Part shown: positions 34,435-44,624 of the stretch, one piece after another
Position numbering within the stretch: the stretch's first letter is position 1
Layout: every line of letters starts with the position of its first letter
Assembly: GCF_003172915.1 (NCBI RefSeq)
Contig: NZ_QGKU01000031.1
Span: forward strand, 1-64,000
Source: Meridianimarinicoccus roseus
GTDB lineage: Bacteria > Pseudomonadota > Alphaproteobacteria > Rhodobacterales > Rhodobacteraceae
Length of the DNA: 64,000 nt
Reading direction: 5' to 3'
Translations under genes and position numbers: made by a program
Notes under the pieces: generated by a model
Told to the model about the DNA's origin: nothing
The model's input: the letters and a program-made list of their open reading frames with translations, nothing else
Databases searched by the model: none

Positions 34435-36354
34435 TCAGGCACGGTTCAGCCGAACCACGTTCTCGGGCAGCCCAAGCGCCCGGCGCGCGGCTGCGGCAAT
34501 GTCCTGCGCGGTCATGCCGGCATCGGCATACATCTCGGCCGGGCTGGCCTGGTCTATGAAGCGGTCCGGAAGATGAACGCAGCGCACGGCAAGCTGCCCG
34601 TCCAGCGCGCCGGTCGCAGCCAACTCGTGCAGCACCATCGACCCAAAGCCCCCCTGCGCACCTTCCTCCACCACGACAAGCGCGCGGTGCGTGGCCGCAA
34701 GATCCGCCAGCAGCGCCTTGTCCAGCGGCTTGGCGAAGCGCGCATCGGCGACCGTCGCAGCCAGCCCGTCACCAGCCAGCAGATCGGCGGCGTCCAGCGT
34801 TTCGGCCAGGTGCGCGCCGAGTGACAGGAATGCCACATCGGTGCCGCGCCGCAGCACACGGCCCTTGCCAATCTCCAGCGGCGTGCCGCGATCGGGCATC
34901 TCTACCCCGGTGCCGTTGCCGCGCGGGTAGCGGAAGGCGATCGGCCCCGTGTCGTGGGCAACGGCGGTGGCGACCATGTGCATCAACTCGGCCTCGTCGG
35001 CGGCAGCCATGACGGTAAAGCCCGGCAGCGCGCACAAGTAGGACAGGTCGAACGCGCCCGCATGGGTCGCCCCGTCGGCGCCCACCAGCCCGGCGCGGTC
35101 GATGGCGAAGCGCACCGGCAACCCTTGAAGCGCCACGTCATGCACCACCTGGTCATAGGCGCGCTGCAGGAAAGTCGAATAGATCGCGCAGAACGGCTTG
35201 AGCCCCGATGCGGCCATCCCCGCGGCGAAAGTCACGCCATGCTGTTCGGCGATGCCCACGTCGAACACCCGCGCGGGGAACCTGTCGGCCATGATGTTCA
35301 GACCCGTGCCCGACGGCATCGCAGCGGTGATCGCCACGATATCGGGGTCGCGCGCAGCCTCGTCGGCCAGCGTCTTGCCGAATACGCCGGTATAACTGGG
35401 CGCGGCTGGCTTGGATTTCTTCTGTGCGCCCGTATCCACGTCGAAGCTTGCCACGCCGTGATACTTGTCGGCCGCGCTTTCGGCCGGGGCATATCCCTTG
35501 CCCTTGACGGTGCAGCAATGGATCAGAACCGGCCCCGTCGCCCGCGCCCGCACCGCGCGCAGCACCGGCAGAAGCTGGCCCATGTCATGTCCGTCGATCG
35601 GGCCGACATAATCAAACCCCAGTTCCTCGAACAGCGTGCCCTGGCCGGTCAGGCCGGTCACCATCTGACGGGCGCGCTTCGCCCCGTCGCGCATCGGCGC
35701 GGGCAGCGCGGCCTCGAACCCTTCGGCGAGGCTGCGCATCTTGGCCAACGGTTCATTGGCATAGAGCCGCGACAGGTAGGCCGACATTGCGCCCACGGGC
35801 GGGGCAATGGACATCTCGTTGTCGTTCAGGATCACGAACAGGCGTCGCCCGTCATGACCCGCGTTGTTCAGTGCCTCGTAGGCCATGCCCGCGCTGATCG
35901 ACCCATCGCCGATCACCGCGATGGCATCGCCGGTGGGCTTGCCCATGTCGCGCCCCACCGCGAACCCCAGCGCCGCCGAGATCGAGGTGGAGGAATGCGC
36001 CGCGCCAAACGGGTCGAACGCCGACTCGCTGCGCTTGGTGAAGCCGGACAGCCCGCCCTTCTTGCGCAGCGTGCGGATGCGGTCACGCCGCCCGGTCAGG
36101 ATCTTGTGCGGGTAGCACTGGTGGCCCACGTCCCAGATCAGCTTGTCCATCGGCGTGTTGAAAACCGCGTGCAGCGCAACGGTCAGTTCCACCACCCCGA
36201 GCGACGAGCCAAGATGCCCACCGGTCTGCGAGACGGCGTCGATCACCTCAGATCGCAACTCCCCGGCGAGGGCGGCAAGCTGCGCGTCTCCCAGAGCCCG
36301 CAGATCGGCGGGTCCGGCGACGCGGTCGAGGGTCGGTGTCTGGGGGCGGCTCAT
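34435..36354 (-). CDS. dxs: 1-deoxy-D-xylulose-5-phosphate synthase
   Basis: Thiamine-diphosphate enzyme of 639 residues, first step of the MEP pathway for isoprenoids. It contains the ThDP motif ([18 protein letters not shown]), [31 protein letters not shown] and the transketolase-like C-terminal half ([16 protein letters not shown]). Lying 234 bp downstream of pufC on the same strand, it can be transcribed with the puf operon. This would couple precursor supply to carotenoid and bacteriochlorophyll phytyl synthesis. The ATG at 36354 gives the family length; the open frame extends 33 codons further. Confidence 0.96.
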   Translation of the reverse strand: MSRPQTPTLDRVAGPADLRALGDAQLAALAGELRSEVIDAVSQTGGHLGSSLGVVELTVALHAVFNTPMDKLIWDVGHQCYPHKILTGRRDRIRTLRKKGGLSGFTKRSESAFDPFGAAHSSTSISAALGFAVGRDMGKPTGDAIAVIGDGSISAGMAYEALNNAGHDGRRLFVILNDNEMSIAPPVGAMSAYLSRLYANEPLAKMRSLAEGFEAALPAPMRDGAKRARQMVTGLTGQGTLFEELGFDYVGPIDGHDMGQLLPVLRAVRARATGPVLIHCCTVKGKGYAPAESAADKYHGVASFDVDTGAQKKSKPAAPSYTGVFGKTLADEAARDPDIVAITAAMPSGTGLNIMADRFPARVFDVGIAEQHGVTFAAGMAASGLKPFCAIYSTFLQRAYDQVVHDVALQGLPVRFAIDRAGLVGADGATHAGAFDLSYLCALPGFTVMAAADEAELMHMVATAVAHDTGPIAFRYPRGNGTGVEMPDRGTPLEIGKGRVLRRGTDVAFLSLGAHLAETLDAADLLAGDGLAATVADARFAKPLDKALLADLAATHRALVVVEEGAQGGFGSMVLHELAATGALDGQLAVRCVHLPDRFIDQASPAEMYADAGMTAQDIAAAARRALGLPENVVRLNRA

Positions 36355-36443
36355 GGCGGGACTCCGGGTGAGGTGTGGAAAACGAATGGACCGACCGGGA
36401 AAGGAACATCGCAGGCCCCGAGGCCGTGCGGGGTGGCCCCTCT

Positions 36444-36517
36444 GGCGCTGCATCCGCCCTTCGGCCGATGCAGCGCCGTTCCTGTCGCCACAGGAAGGGA
36501 ACCGGGGCTTGCGCCCC
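36444..36517 (-). terminator. Stacked hairpins between pufC and dxs
   Basis: Three stems are visible. GGCGCTGCATC (36444-36454) pairs perfectly with GATGCAGCGCC (36467-36477). CCTGT/ACAGG is at 36481-36494. GGGGC/GCCCC is at 36504-36517 and in the minus-strand RNA closes a GCAA tetraloop. No T run follows on the minus strand. They may end or attenuate puf transcription, or protect the 3' end of the puf mRNA, leaving partial read-through into dxs (inference). Confidence 0.5.
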
Positions 36518-36588
36518 TTGCGCCCGGCGTTCCTGCACGAAACACCGAACCCGGCGAGGGGGCGCGGCCGATGACCGGCCGCACCGCC

Positions 36589-37707
36589 CTATTCGCTGAT
36601 GACCGCCAATTCGGGATAGTCGGCGATCATGTTCGTGCCCTGCAGCGGCTTCTGATAACCCTTGTGGCAGGTCCGGCAGGCCGCCTTGGGCGCATCCGCA
36701 TAGACCGGGCCAAGCCGGTGTTCGGGGTACAGGTCCTTCAGCGGCACGAGCCAATCGTTGTTCAACTCCTGCACCATCGCGATACCCAGCGTCGCGGTCG
36801 CCCATTGCGGAGTGACCTGCGCGGGATCGTAGAAGGCGCGGGAGTTGTGGCAGAACACGCAGTTCCGGCCCAGCGAGTTGGAGAAGTAGTTCATCAGCGA
36901 ATACGTCCGCTCGGTGTTTTGCCAGGTGGCGACGCCGGGGTCGGACGGGTTTTCGCTCGCGTGCGCGGTCAGGTTGTGCACTTTGATGGACTCGTATTCG
37001 AGCAGATACTTCTCCAGCGCGTCGGACGGAAGCGACGTGAACTGGCTTTGCGAAGTCGCCCGGTTCTGGTTGGCTGACCAACCCGCCACGCCCTCGTTCA
37101 CGGGGGCGATGCGGAACCAGATGTCGGACGGCACGTTCTGCCCGCGATGGCAGGTGTAGCAGTTCACCCCCACCTCCGCGTTGGCGTTCACATGCGCGTA
37201 CCAGTCGTCGTTGATGACCTGGGTCATCTGGATCATGCTGCGCGCGACGACCTTGGTATAGAGGTCGTCATCGGCATAGTTGCCCTCGTCCGCCCCGGCG
37301 TGGCAGTAGGCGCAGCCCTGATCGGGGGCCACCCACAACGTGATGGAGTTCATCAGCCGGGTGAAGTTGCCTTCGGTCAGGCCGCCCAGAACCTGCACGT
37401 TCTCGTACACGTCCCGTGCCAGCGGCTCGCCCTCGGCGACCTCGTAGGGAGCCTCGCCGAAATAATCGGCGATGCTCGGGTCCGGCGTGGTGATCGCCTC
37501 TTCGTACTTGGTGACCGACATGCCGGTGCCGCGTGGGCCGGTCTGCAGGTTCTGGTGCGCGAACGGATTGCCCCAGGTCACCGCCATCACCGCGACGAAG
37601 GCGGCGCTTCCGGCGACCCCGACCCAGATCGCAGGGCCGAAGAGGTTCTTGGGGTTCTTTTCGTTCCAGTCATCGAACCAGTCGGGGAACCATTTCTCAG
37701 GTAGCAT
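36589..37707 (-). CDS. pufC: Photosynthetic reaction centre tetraheme cytochrome subunit
   Basis: Cytochrome subunit of 372 residues that re-reduces the photo-oxidised special pair. Four CxxCH haem sites are at residues 132-136 (CAYCH), 183-187 (CYTCH), 283-287 (CVFCH) and 344-348 (CRTCH). The N-terminus has one hydrophobic helix (about 27-44) without a lipobox, so it probably stays anchored by an uncleaved helix and faces the periplasm. The ATG at 37707 follows GGAGGGGAACTGAA and lies one base after the pufM stop. pufX, which occupies this place in Rhodobacter, is absent. Confidence 0.96.
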   Translation of the reverse strand: MLPEKWFPDWFDDWNEKNPKNLFGPAIWVGVAGSAAFVAVMAVTWGNPFAHQNLQTGPRGTGMSVTKYEEAITTPDPSIADYFGEAPYEVAEGEPLARDVYENVQVLGGLTEGNFTRLMNSITLWVAPDQGCAYCHAGADEGNYADDDLYTKVVARSMIQMTQVINDDWYAHVNANAEVGVNCYTCHRGQNVPSDIWFRIAPVNEGVAGWSANQNRATSQSQFTSLPSDALEKYLLEYESIKVHNLTAHASENPSDPGVATWQNTERTYSLMNYFSNSLGRNCVFCHNSRAFYDPAQVTPQWATATLGIAMVQELNNDWLVPLKDLYPEHRLGPVYADAPKAACRTCHKGYQKPLQGTNMIADYPELAVISE

Positions 37708-37708
37708 T

Positions 37709-38698
37709 TCAGTTCCCCTCCTGTCCGATGAAGGCTTCGTAAGAGCCGTAGTCCGCATATCCGTAGGAGCCGTCATACATCGGTGCGAAGTGATGCTCCT
37801 GGGCCCAGATGAACCAGTTGTCGACGACCGTGCCGGTCAGCAGGATCCCGATACCGCCGGTGATCGGGGTCAGCACGGCGAACCACCAGGCCCAGCGGTG
37901 AATCCCTTCCATCGTGGCGTTGAAGCCCATGGTCCAGCGCCAGAACAGGGCCGCACGTTCCGAGGCTGTGCCGCGGTCGTAGATCTGCTCGAGTTCGCGG
38001 TCGCCGCCGTAGCGGGTCACGGCCAGGATGGTCGCGCCATGCATGGCGAACAGAAGGACCGATCCGTAGAGGAACACGATCGAAAGAGCGTGGAACGGGT
38101 TGTAGTAGAGGTTCCCGTAGCGGATCGAGAACGCGGTGGTCCAGTCGAGATGCGGGAAGATCCCGTAGGGCACGGCTTCCGACCAAGACCCCATCAGGAT
38201 CGGGCGGAACAGGCCCAGCACGAGGAACAGCCAGATCGCGGACGCGAAGGCCCAGGCGACGTGCTTGCCCATCTTGTGCTGCATCGCCAGATGGTAGCTG
38301 CGCGCCCACCAGCACATCACCGAGATGAGCAGGAAGAAGGACGCGATGATGTACCAGCCACCGTCGTTGAGCGGCGGCATCTGCAGCCCGTATTCCGGGC
38401 TTGGCGGCTCGAGCGCGAGCCAGAACAGCTGGCGGATGAACTCGGGGATCGACCAGCCGACCTGCGCCAGCATGTTGAACCCGATGATGTTCAGCCACAG
38501 AGTGCCGGTCACCAGCGAGATGAGCCCGAACCAGCCCAGGTAGATCGGGCCGAGCTGCGCGTTGCCGATCCAGCCGGCGAGGGTGGAAAAGCCGCCCTTG
38601 CCCGCGCGTTCACTTGCGGTATCGAAGTCGGTGGCCATGCCCATTTCGACCGGGCCGCGCACCTGAACTTGCGTGAAGATATTCTGATAGTCAGGCAT
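37709..38698 (-). CDS. pufM: Photosynthetic reaction centre M subunit
   Basis: Integral membrane subunit of 329 residues with five transmembrane helices, binding with PufL the bacteriochlorophyll special pair, pheophytins, quinones and the non-haem iron. It starts [16 protein letters not shown] and contains [29 protein letters not shown]-like [13 protein letters not shown] and [16 protein letters not shown]. It follows pufL by three bases. Confidence 0.98.
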   Translation of the reverse strand: MPDYQNIFTQVQVRGPVEMGMATDFDTASERAGKGGFSTLAGWIGNAQLGPIYLGWFGLISLVTGTLWLNIIGFNMLAQVGWSIPEFIRQLFWLALEPPSPEYGLQMPPLNDGGWYIIASFFLLISVMCWWARSYHLAMQHKMGKHVAWAFASAIWLFLVLGLFRPILMGSWSEAVPYGIFPHLDWTTAFSIRYGNLYYNPFHALSIVFLYGSVLLFAMHGATILAVTRYGGDRELEQIYDRGTASERAALFWRWTMGFNATMEGIHRWAWWFAVLTPITGGIGILLTGTVVDNWFIWAQEHHFAPMYDGSYGYADYGSYEAFIGQEGN

Positions 38699-38701
38699 GA
38701 C

Positions 38702-39541
38702 TTACATTCCTACTTGCGAGGGCCAGATCGGCAGCGTGAGCCACCAGTTCCACCATTCCGGCCAGCCCTTGGTCCAGACCGGGCCCGAGATGATGATGCA
38801 GACCGCCGACCAGAAGCCCGCGTTCAGCGCCAGCAGCAGCCCGACGCGGTGGATGCCCAGGGTGCCGACCGAATACCCGATGAAGTCACGGAAGAAGGTG
38901 TCCTCGTGGTCGGGCGACTTGGCTTCCTCGCCCTTCTCGGGGTTGGCCGCCGACAGGATCAGCGCGCCGTGCAGCGCCAGTGCCAGCGTGGTGGTGAAGA
39001 AGAAGGTCACCGCCAGCATGTGAGCCGGGTTGTAGTGGAAGTGCAGGTAGGCGTAGCCAGTGTTGCTGACCCAGTCGAGATGGCTGAAGATGCCGTAGGG
39101 AAAGCCGTGCCCCCATGCCCCCATCAGAAGCGGGCGGAAGATGACGAGCGTCGCATAGGCGAAGATCGCGAAGCTGAAGGCGACCGGGACGTGGTACCCC
39201 ATGCCCAGCTTGCGGCAGATCTCGACCTCGCGCAGCGCCCAGCTGCAGAAGGCCCCCATCGCGCAGATCGTGATGATCTGCCAAAGCCCGCCGTCCAGCA
39301 GCGGTGCGATGCCCAGACCATAGCTCAGGTCGGGCGGCGCGATGTTGATAAGCCAGGGGTTGAAGGTTCCCTGTTGTGAAGCGCCCCAAAAAATCAGGAC
39401 GGTTCCGAGCAAGGCGAAAAAGGCTGTCGTGACCCCGAAGAAGCCCACATAGAAGGGCCCCACCCAGAAATCAAACAGATCGCCGCCGATCAGCGTCCCT
39501 CCGCGGACGCGATACTTTCTCTCGAAGCTGAGCAACGCCAT
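38702..39541 (-). CDS. pufL: Photosynthetic reaction centre L subunit
   Basis: Membrane subunit of 279 residues, five helices, partner of PufM. It begins [20 protein letters not shown] and carries [39 protein letters not shown] and [15 protein letters not shown], all family signatures. It is separated from pufA by 111 bp that can form a strong hairpin. pufL and pufM are among the core genes of purple-bacterial photosynthesis. Confidence 0.98.
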   Translation of the reverse strand: MALLSFERKYRVRGGTLIGGDLFDFWVGPFYVGFFGVTTAFFALLGTVLIFWGASQQGTFNPWLINIAPPDLSYGLGIAPLLDGGLWQIITICAMGAFCSWALREVEICRKLGMGYHVPVAFSFAIFAYATLVIFRPLLMGAWGHGFPYGIFSHLDWVSNTGYAYLHFHYNPAHMLAVTFFFTTTLALALHGALILSAANPEKGEEAKSPDHEDTFFRDFIGYSVGTLGIHRVGLLLALNAGFWSAVCIIISGPVWTKGWPEWWNWWLTLPIWPSQVGM

Positions 39542-39614
39542 CTTCTGTCTCCGCGTTTGGCGGCCGGCCCTTTCGGGGTTACTCAGCCGTCGTGTTCCAA
39601 GTGTTGTTTGCCGG

Positions 39615-39638
39615 GGGCGGACGGCCCTGCGCCCGCCC
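39615..39638 (-). terminator. puf intercistronic hairpin (pufA-pufL)
   Basis: In the minus-strand RNA, GGGCGGGC pairs with GUCCGCCC over eight pairs (one G-U) around an 8-base loop. It lies 14 bases after the pufA stop. In Rhodobacter a hairpin here protects the pufBA segment from 3' decay, giving more antenna than reaction centre; the same role is likely (known precedent, inferred here). Confidence 0.6.
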
Positions 39639-39652
39639 GCGGCGAGGACCGG

Positions 39653-39820
39653 TTATTGAACGCGCTCGTACTTTTCCGCAGCGATTTCAAACCAGTTGTA
39701 GCTGTCGGTGGACAGCAGGACGAGGTGGATCATCGCCGCCAGCAGGAACAGGAACACGCCCTGTGCCACGAAGACGCGACGCGGGTCGAAGATGAGCCAG
39801 ATCTTGTAGAATTTAGCCAT
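39653..39820 (-). CDS. pufA: Light-harvesting 1 alpha subunit
   Basis: Core antenna alpha polypeptide of 55 residues with a single transmembrane helix. The bacteriochlorophyll-binding His is residue 32 ([10 protein letters not shown]). The N-terminal region [19 protein letters not shown] is the typical cytoplasmic amphipathic segment. It follows pufB by 14 bases and precedes the intercistronic hairpin. It is read on the minus strand; the ATG is preceded by AAAGGGTTGAACA. Confidence 0.96.
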   Translation of the reverse strand: MAKFYKIWLIFDPRRVFVAQGVFLFLLAAMIHLVLLSTDSYNWFEIAAEKYERVQ

Positions 39821-39834
39821 TGTTCAACCCTTTC

Positions 39835-39984
39835 TCAGAACCACGGACGCCAGATCAGCACTGCCAGATGAGCAACGCCGGCAACGGCCGAAAAGAGCCA
39901 GAGCCCGCTCATGTAGACAGAGTGCAGTTCCTGCGCCTGTTCGTCGGTGAGACCTGTGAAGGACAGGTCGGTATCGTCAGCCAT
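39835..39984 (-). CDS. pufB: Light-harvesting 1 beta subunit
   Basis: Core antenna beta polypeptide of 49 residues. [20 protein letters not shown] is the conserved N-terminal part, and His39 in [13 protein letters not shown] is the bacteriochlorophyll ligand; His21 is the second conserved His. The ATG at 39984 follows CCGGAGGAAAGTT. The 131 bp between pufQ and pufB are GC-rich and can fold; I see no gene there. Confidence 0.97.
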   Translation of the reverse strand: MADDTDLSFTGLTDEQAQELHSVYMSGLWLFSAVAGVAHLAVLIWRPWF

Positions 39985-40115
39985 AACTTTCCTCCGGATC
40001 GTTTTGCTGAAGCCGCAAACCCTGCGGCGGGGTCGTCCATTGGGGCGCAAGTCCCCTCCGGGCTCTGTCCGCCTTTCGGGGCGGGCAGCTCTTGGTCCCG
40101 GTCAAGACCTTTGGG

Positions 40116-40337
40116 TCAGACCGAGAAAATCAGGGGCGTGATGCGGTCGGCCTCGGCCCAGGCGCGCGCGAGCGGACCATGCAGGTTCAGCGTGCGTCGC
40201 GTGATCACGTCCAGCACCCAGCTGCCCGTCGAGAACGGCAGCGCGAGCACGAAGATCAGTGTGAAGTAGAGGTAGAACTCGGCCCCGCGCCGCATGGGGC
40301 GGCGGTGATGTGCCTCGCTCGATGTGAAGTCCGTCAT
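40116..40337 (-). CDS. pufQ: PufQ
   Basis: Small membrane protein of 73 residues, typical of Rhodobacterales puf operons and needed for normal bacteriochlorophyll flow or delivery. One transmembrane helix is present ([20 protein letters not shown]), then a conserved [20 protein letters not shown]. Its ATG overlaps the bchZ stop (ATGA), tying antenna/reaction-centre synthesis to chlorophyllide a reductase genes. The puf promoters should lie inside bchZ. Confidence 0.92.
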   Translation of the reverse strand: MTDFTSSEAHHRRPMRRGAEFYLYFTLIFVLALPFSTGSWVLDVITRRTLNLHGPLARAWAEADRITPLIFSV

Positions 40338-41824
40338 GGCCGGGTTCCTCCGTTCGGGGTGGTCGGTGTGTCAGGGCGCGCGGCAGGCTGGAGCGATTGA
40401 ACCGTCTCCAGCGCCACGCGGGCGTCTCCGTTGGCAAGCGCCGCGCTTTCGGCGGCGTCGCGCAGGGTCTTGGCGGCGGAAATCCGCGTCAGGACCGGAT
40501 GTTCGGCGACGATCCGGTCCAGCGCGGCCTGGGCGTCGGCGTCCCAGGGCAGATCGCGCCGCAGCGTCGTCGGGGTCGCGCTGGCCGCGTCCATCTCGCT
40601 GCCCAGCGGAAGGATGTGGAACAGCGCGTCGAACAGGCTGTTGCAGACCTCCTGAAGCAGGTAGGTCGCACCGGCGTAGCCCATTATTGGCGTGCCCGTA
40701 GCGCGCCGGATGGCGGCACCGGGGAAGGACGCGGGCAGGAACGACGGGCTCGGCCCATGGCCGGATTTCATCTCGGCCAGATACATCTTCTCGTTGATCG
40801 ACCCGAGTACGACGAGCGGCCGCTTCTGGTGCAGCATGGCCCGCACTTCTTCGTTGTTGGTCTTCTTCCCGGCGCAGCGCGCGACCGCGAAGGCGCAGGG
40901 AAAACCCAGATCGCTTTCCAGGTAATGCCGGATGCCACGGGCATAAGTCTCGTTGGCGACCACGGCGAAACTTGCCGTGGCGAAGAAGTCCTGCGTGACC
41001 GACCTCCACAGATCCCAAACCGGCTTCAGCGTCGAATGCTTCTCGCGTTCGATGAAGGGTTCGGGGTCGAGGCCCAGAAGATCGCCCAGCTTGCGCAGGA
41101 ACAGCGTCGTGCTTTCCACTCCGATGGGCGCCTGCAGATAAGGCTTGCCCAGCACCTCGGCCAGCCCGCGCCCGAACTCGCGATACATGCAGATGTTCAC
41201 GTCGGCGTTCACGAGGTTGCGCATCTCGGCCAGATGGCTGCCCAGCGGCATGACCATGTTGACCTCTGCGCCGATGCCTTCGACGAGGCGCCGGATCTCG
41301 GCCAGGTCCGACGGCATGTTGAACGTGCCGTACATCGGCCCGAGAATGTTCACGCGGGGCGCTGCACCTTCCTCGCGCTTGGCCTCTTTCGGCATCCGTC
41401 CCTTGGTCATCCCGAACTCGGTGAAGATCCAGGTCATCGCGCGGTCGGCGCTCTGCCACTGGTCCTCGTCGATGGTGCGCGGCAGAAACCGCTGGATCGA
41501 TGTGCCCTGCGGCGTCACGCCCCCGCCGATCATCTCGGCGATGGAGCCGGTGACGACGACGGACGGCAGCGCCGGGTCGAGCGTTTCCCAGGCACGCTTC
41601 ATCGCTTCCTCGGTGCCCGATCCCATCTCGCCCTCACCAAGGCCGGTGACGACGATGGGCAATTCGTGGGGCGGCAGCCCGTCGGTGTAGTGCAGAACAG
41701 ATGTCACAGGCAGGTTCTCGCAACCGACCGGGCCGTCGATCACCACTTGCAGGCCTTTGACTGCGGTGAAGGCATAAACGGCGCCCCAGTAGCCCCCAGC
41801 GCGATCATGGTCCTGGATCAGCAT
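40334..41824 (-). CDS. bchZ: Chlorophyllide a reductase subunit Z
   Basis: Nitrogenase-like catalytic subunit of 496 residues. With BchY it forms the component that reduces ring B of chlorophyllide a, fed by BchX. The N-terminus, [20 protein letters not shown], and the cluster-ligand context [20 protein letters not shown] are diagnostic. A C-terminal DUF-like helical part ends in a Pro/Thr tail. It starts inside ORF34 and overlaps pufQ. Confidence 0.97.
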   Translation of the reverse strand: MLIQDHDRAGGYWGAVYAFTAVKGLQVVIDGPVGCENLPVTSVLHYTDGLPPHELPIVVTGLGEGEMGSGTEEAMKRAWETLDPALPSVVVTGSIAEMIGGGVTPQGTSIQRFLPRTIDEDQWQSADRAMTWIFTEFGMTKGRMPKEAKREEGAAPRVNILGPMYGTFNMPSDLAEIRRLVEGIGAEVNMVMPLGSHLAEMRNLVNADVNICMYREFGRGLAEVLGKPYLQAPIGVESTTLFLRKLGDLLGLDPEPFIEREKHSTLKPVWDLWRSVTQDFFATASFAVVANETYARGIRHYLESDLGFPCAFAVARCAGKKTNNEEVRAMLHQKRPLVVLGSINEKMYLAEMKSGHGPSPSFLPASFPGAAIRRATGTPIMGYAGATYLLQEVCNSLFDALFHILPLGSEMDAASATPTTLRRDLPWDADAQAALDRIVAEHPVLTRISAAKTLRDAAESAALANGDARVALETVQSLQPAARPDTPTTPNGGTRP

Positions 41825-41922
41825 GACGCCCCCTTTCCCGCGCTTGACTTATCGGCAACGGCAAGGGCCGGGGTTCCAGCGCAGCGGAACGTCGTGTCGT
41901 GGTATGCCAGGCAGAGGACCAT
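41818..41922 (-). CDS. Micro-ORF of 34 codons between bchY and bchZ
   Basis: The 97-bp gap between bchY and bchZ is filled by a frame that starts at TGATG (sharing the A/TG with the bchY stop) and ends at ATGCTGA over the bchZ start. It would encode [20 protein letters not shown] and 14 further residues. The junctions are those of a translationally coupled gene, but codon third positions are only moderately GC-rich. It may be a coupling relay rather than a functional peptide, or chance. Confidence 0.3.
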   Translation of the reverse strand: MVLCLAYHDTTFRCAGTPALAVADKSSAGKGASC

Positions 41923-43481
41923 CAGATCATCTCCTGCGCTTTTGCGGCACGGGCCTGCTTGTCGAGCTTCTTCTGGTGCAATTCGCGGAAATCAGGCCGC
42001 AGGTTCGGCGCGGCTTCCCAGACGCCCGCGGTGTCGCCCTGCCCCGTGCCTTCGAAGAAGCCACGCATCTTGCCCATGCGGTCGCGGTTGCCGATGGCGG
42101 CATTGACCACAGCCTGAAGGCTACCCGCCCCGGCGGGCCCCATAAGCGGCCGCGCAGAGATCAGGTTGGTGAAGTAGAGCGAAGGAATCCCCGCCTCTTT
42201 CGCCTTCTGGACGACCGGCGTGGTGCCGATGGCAAGGTCGGGTTTCACCGCCTCCATCGCTGCCAGATCGTCCTCGAGGCTTGCGCGGTACTTCACCGTC
42301 ACGCCCTTCGCAGCGAGCCACTCGGCATCGGCCTTCGACCAGGGTGTTTTCGGGCAGGCGGTGCCGACATAGGGCACTCGTGCGCCGCTTTCGATCAGCA
42401 GCCGCGCGACAAGCAACTCGGACCCTTCATAGCCTGACAGCGTGATCGTCGCATCGACCGGCGTAGCGGCCAGCGCACCCTTGATCGCAGGCAAAAAGGC
42501 GTTCTGCGCCGCCGACACCTGCGAAGGTGCGACCCCGTAGGCCGCGCCGATCGCCGCAAGCCAGTCGGCAGTGCCGTCATGGCCCACGGGAGCAGAGCCA
42601 ACGACCGTCCGGCCAGCCGCCTGGAACTCCCGAACGGACGCCGTGTAGAACGGGTGGATCGCCGCCGCGACCCCGCAGTCGAGCGCGGCATAAAGCTCGC
42701 GCCATTCGCGGCAGGGCACGACCGGACCGGCAGCAAGCCCCATCGGAGCCAGCATCGCGCCGATCATCATCGGGTCGGCCGGGAACATCTCTCCCATCAG
42801 CGCGACGGCCGGCCGGTCGGCTGTGCCCGCCTCGGGGCGCGGCACCGGGCCTGCCTCGGCCTCGGCGCGGGCGTAGTTGAGCATGGCGCCGGCAAGGATA
42901 TCCTTGGCTTCCGCATGGGTCGGCACGCCAAAACCGGGCACGTCGATGCCCACGATCCGGACACCGTTGATCTCGGTCGGCAAGAGCCGCAGCGGCACAC
43001 CCGACGCGGTCGGGACGCAAAGGTTCGTCACCACGATCGCGTCATAGCGGTCCGGGTCGGCCATCTCGTGCACCGCGTCGCGGATATCCTCGAACAGCTT
43101 GCCGGTGACGAGGCTTTCGGAGTTGAAGGGCACATAGCCGACCGACCGCCGGGCACCATAAAAATGGCTCACGAAGGTCAGCCCGTAGACGCAGCAGGCC
43201 GAGCCCGACAGCATCGTGCCGACCCGGCGCATCCGAAGCCCGACGCGCAAGGAGCCGAAGGCCGGGCACATGCTTTGCGGCTGATCATGCGGCCCTTTCG
43301 GATAATCCGCAGCATACTGGTCGAGGATCTCGCCCATACCCGCGGCACGGGCCTGCGCCTGCAGCGCCTCGCCTGGCGCGTGGCAGCCCATCCCGTCAGG
43401 CGTCACGGCCCCTTCGGGCACGGTGTCGCCTTCCAGCACGTGGGCCTTGGCGGCCATGTCATAAAGGGTTTCGTCGCTCAT
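41922..43481 (-). CDS. bchY: Chlorophyllide a reductase subunit Y
   Basis: Nitrogenase-like subunit of 519 residues, partner of BchZ. Visible family motifs are DQPQSMCPAFGSLRVGLRMR, SGSACCVYGLTFVSHFYGAR and VVTNLCVPTASGVPLRLLP, supplying Cys ligands of the 4Fe-4S cluster at the BchY/Z interface. The ATG at 43481 follows GCGGGAGGTCGCGGC. It overlaps micro-ORFs at both ends. Confidence 0.97.
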   Translation of the reverse strand: MSDETLYDMAAKAHVLEGDTVPEGAVTPDGMGCHAPGEALQAQARAAGMGEILDQYAADYPKGPHDQPQSMCPAFGSLRVGLRMRRVGTMLSGSACCVYGLTFVSHFYGARRSVGYVPFNSESLVTGKLFEDIRDAVHEMADPDRYDAIVVTNLCVPTASGVPLRLLPTEINGVRIVGIDVPGFGVPTHAEAKDILAGAMLNYARAEAEAGPVPRPEAGTADRPAVALMGEMFPADPMMIGAMLAPMGLAAGPVVPCREWRELYAALDCGVAAAIHPFYTASVREFQAAGRTVVGSAPVGHDGTADWLAAIGAAYGVAPSQVSAAQNAFLPAIKGALAATPVDATITLSGYEGSELLVARLLIESGARVPYVGTACPKTPWSKADAEWLAAKGVTVKYRASLEDDLAAMEAVKPDLAIGTTPVVQKAKEAGIPSLYFTNLISARPLMGPAGAGSLQAVVNAAIGNRDRMGKMRGFFEGTGQGDTAGVWEAAPNLRPDFRELHQKKLDKQARAAKAQEMI

Positions 43482-43624
43482 GCCGCGACCTCCCGCTCCC
43501 GGGCGGGCTGCTGCGGGCGCGATGCCGCGCGGTGCTGCGAGGAACAGGTGTCGCTCCGGCCGTCGCCCTGCGCGAGCCGCTCCAGCCCCTCGTCCCAGCG
43601 TGCCATCTGATCGAGGTCAAACAT
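43478..43624 (-). CDS. Micro-ORF of 48 codons between bchX and bchY
   Basis: The 135-bp gap between bchX and bchY is fully covered by a frame starting with ATG eight bases before the end of bchX (ATGTTTGA) and ending with ATGA on the bchY start. The peptide begins [20 protein letters not shown] and has a basic, Gln/Arg/Ala-rich end. About 41 of 47 codons end in G or C, like neighbouring genes. It may be a real small protein or a translated spacer that keeps ribosomes on the mRNA. I do not recognise it. Confidence 0.45.
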   Translation of the reverse strand: MFDLDQMARWDEGLERLAQGDGRSDTCSSQHRAASRPQQPAREREVAA

Positions 43625-44624
43625 CGTCATACACCACTTCGAGGCTCTCGCGCGGTGCGCTTTTCTTGCCGCGCATGTCCGCATCGGTGGCAGGTTCCAG
43701 CACTACGTCGCCGCCAGTGTCCTTGCTGTCGAACAGCGCCAGGAGGCCGTCCTGGTCCAGCGGGTTGGGATGGCCCGGCGGCGCCAGCGCCACGGCATCG
43801 GCCAGTTCCGCGAAAAGCCCGCCCCAAGGTCCCGCAGCCGTGCCGACGATCTGGTAGTTGGCGGATTTCTTGCGCAGGTCGTCATCGGCCGGGATCGCGG
43901 CCAGAACCGGAATATCCACCGATTTCGCGAAAGCCGCGGCCTCGCCCGTGCCGTCATCCTTGTTGATGACCAACCCGGCGACGCCGACATTGCCACCCAT
44001 CTTGCGGAAATACTGCACGGCCGAGCAGACGTTGTTGGCCACGTAGAGCGACTGGAGGTCGTTGGAGGCGACCAGGATCACCTTCTGCGCCATGTCCCGC
44101 GCGATGGGCAGGCCGAAGCCGCCGCACACCACGTCGCCCAGGAAATCCAGCAGGACATAGTCGAAGTCCCAGTCGTGGAAGCCCAGCTTCTCAAGAAGCT
44201 CGAACCCGTGGATGATGCCGCGCCCGCCGCATCCGCGACCGACCTCCGGACCGCCCAGTTCCATCGCGAAGACGCCGTTGCGCTTGAAGCACACATCGCC
44301 GATCGCCACCTCCTCGCCCGCCAGTTTCTTGCGGGTGGAGGTTTCGATGATCGTAGGGCAAGCCTTTCCGCCGAATAGCAGCGACGTGGTGTCGGACTTC
44401 GGATCGCACCCGATCAGCAGCACGCGCTTGCCCTGCTCGGCCATCATGCAGGACAGGTTTGCCAGCGTGAACGACTTGCCGATGCCACCCTTGCCGTAGA
44501 TCGCGATGATCTGTGTGTGCTTGGTCGGTTCTGACTGCGGCACTTCAAGTGTCGGCTCCTGCGCCGCCTCGTCCTTGAGGCGTGCGTCGAAATCCTTCAG
44601 GTTCGGGATGTCGTCGAGGCTCAT
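43617..44624 (-). CDS. bchX: Chlorophyllide a reductase iron protein, subunit X
   Basis: NifH-like reductase of 335 residues delivering electrons to BchYZ with ATP. The P-loop [20 protein letters not shown], and the Cys of the bridging 4Fe-4S cluster in [16 protein letters not shown] and [15 protein letters not shown], are present. The first 35 residues form an acidic extension characteristic of BchX. Its ATG overlaps the bchC stop (ATGA). Confidence 0.97.
   Translation of the reverse strand: MSLDDIPNLKDFDARLKDEAAQEPTLEVPQSEPTKHTQIIAIYGKGGIGKSFTLANLSCMMAEQGKRVLLIGCDPKSDTTSLLFGGKACPTIIETSTRKKLAGEEVAIGDVCFKRNGVFAMELGGPEVGRGCGGRGIIHGFELLEKLGFHDWDFDYVLLDFLGDVVCGGFGLPIARDMAQKVILVASNDLQSLYVANNVCSAVQYFRKMGGNVGVAGLVINKDDGTGEAAAFAKSVDIPVLAAIPADDDLRKKSANYQIVGTAAGPWGGLFAELADAVALAPPGHPNPLDQDGLLALFDSKDTGGDVVLEPATDADMRGKKSAPRESLEVVYDDV

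Noticed and set aside
36589-37709. pufX after pufM
   Set aside because: The position is occupied by a tetraheme pufC and no small single-helix gene fits between pufM and dxs.
34954-39379. Long plus-strand frames (707 and 635 codons) opposite dxs and pufCML
   Set aside because: They run antiparallel to clear, conserved genes and show no recognisable domains.
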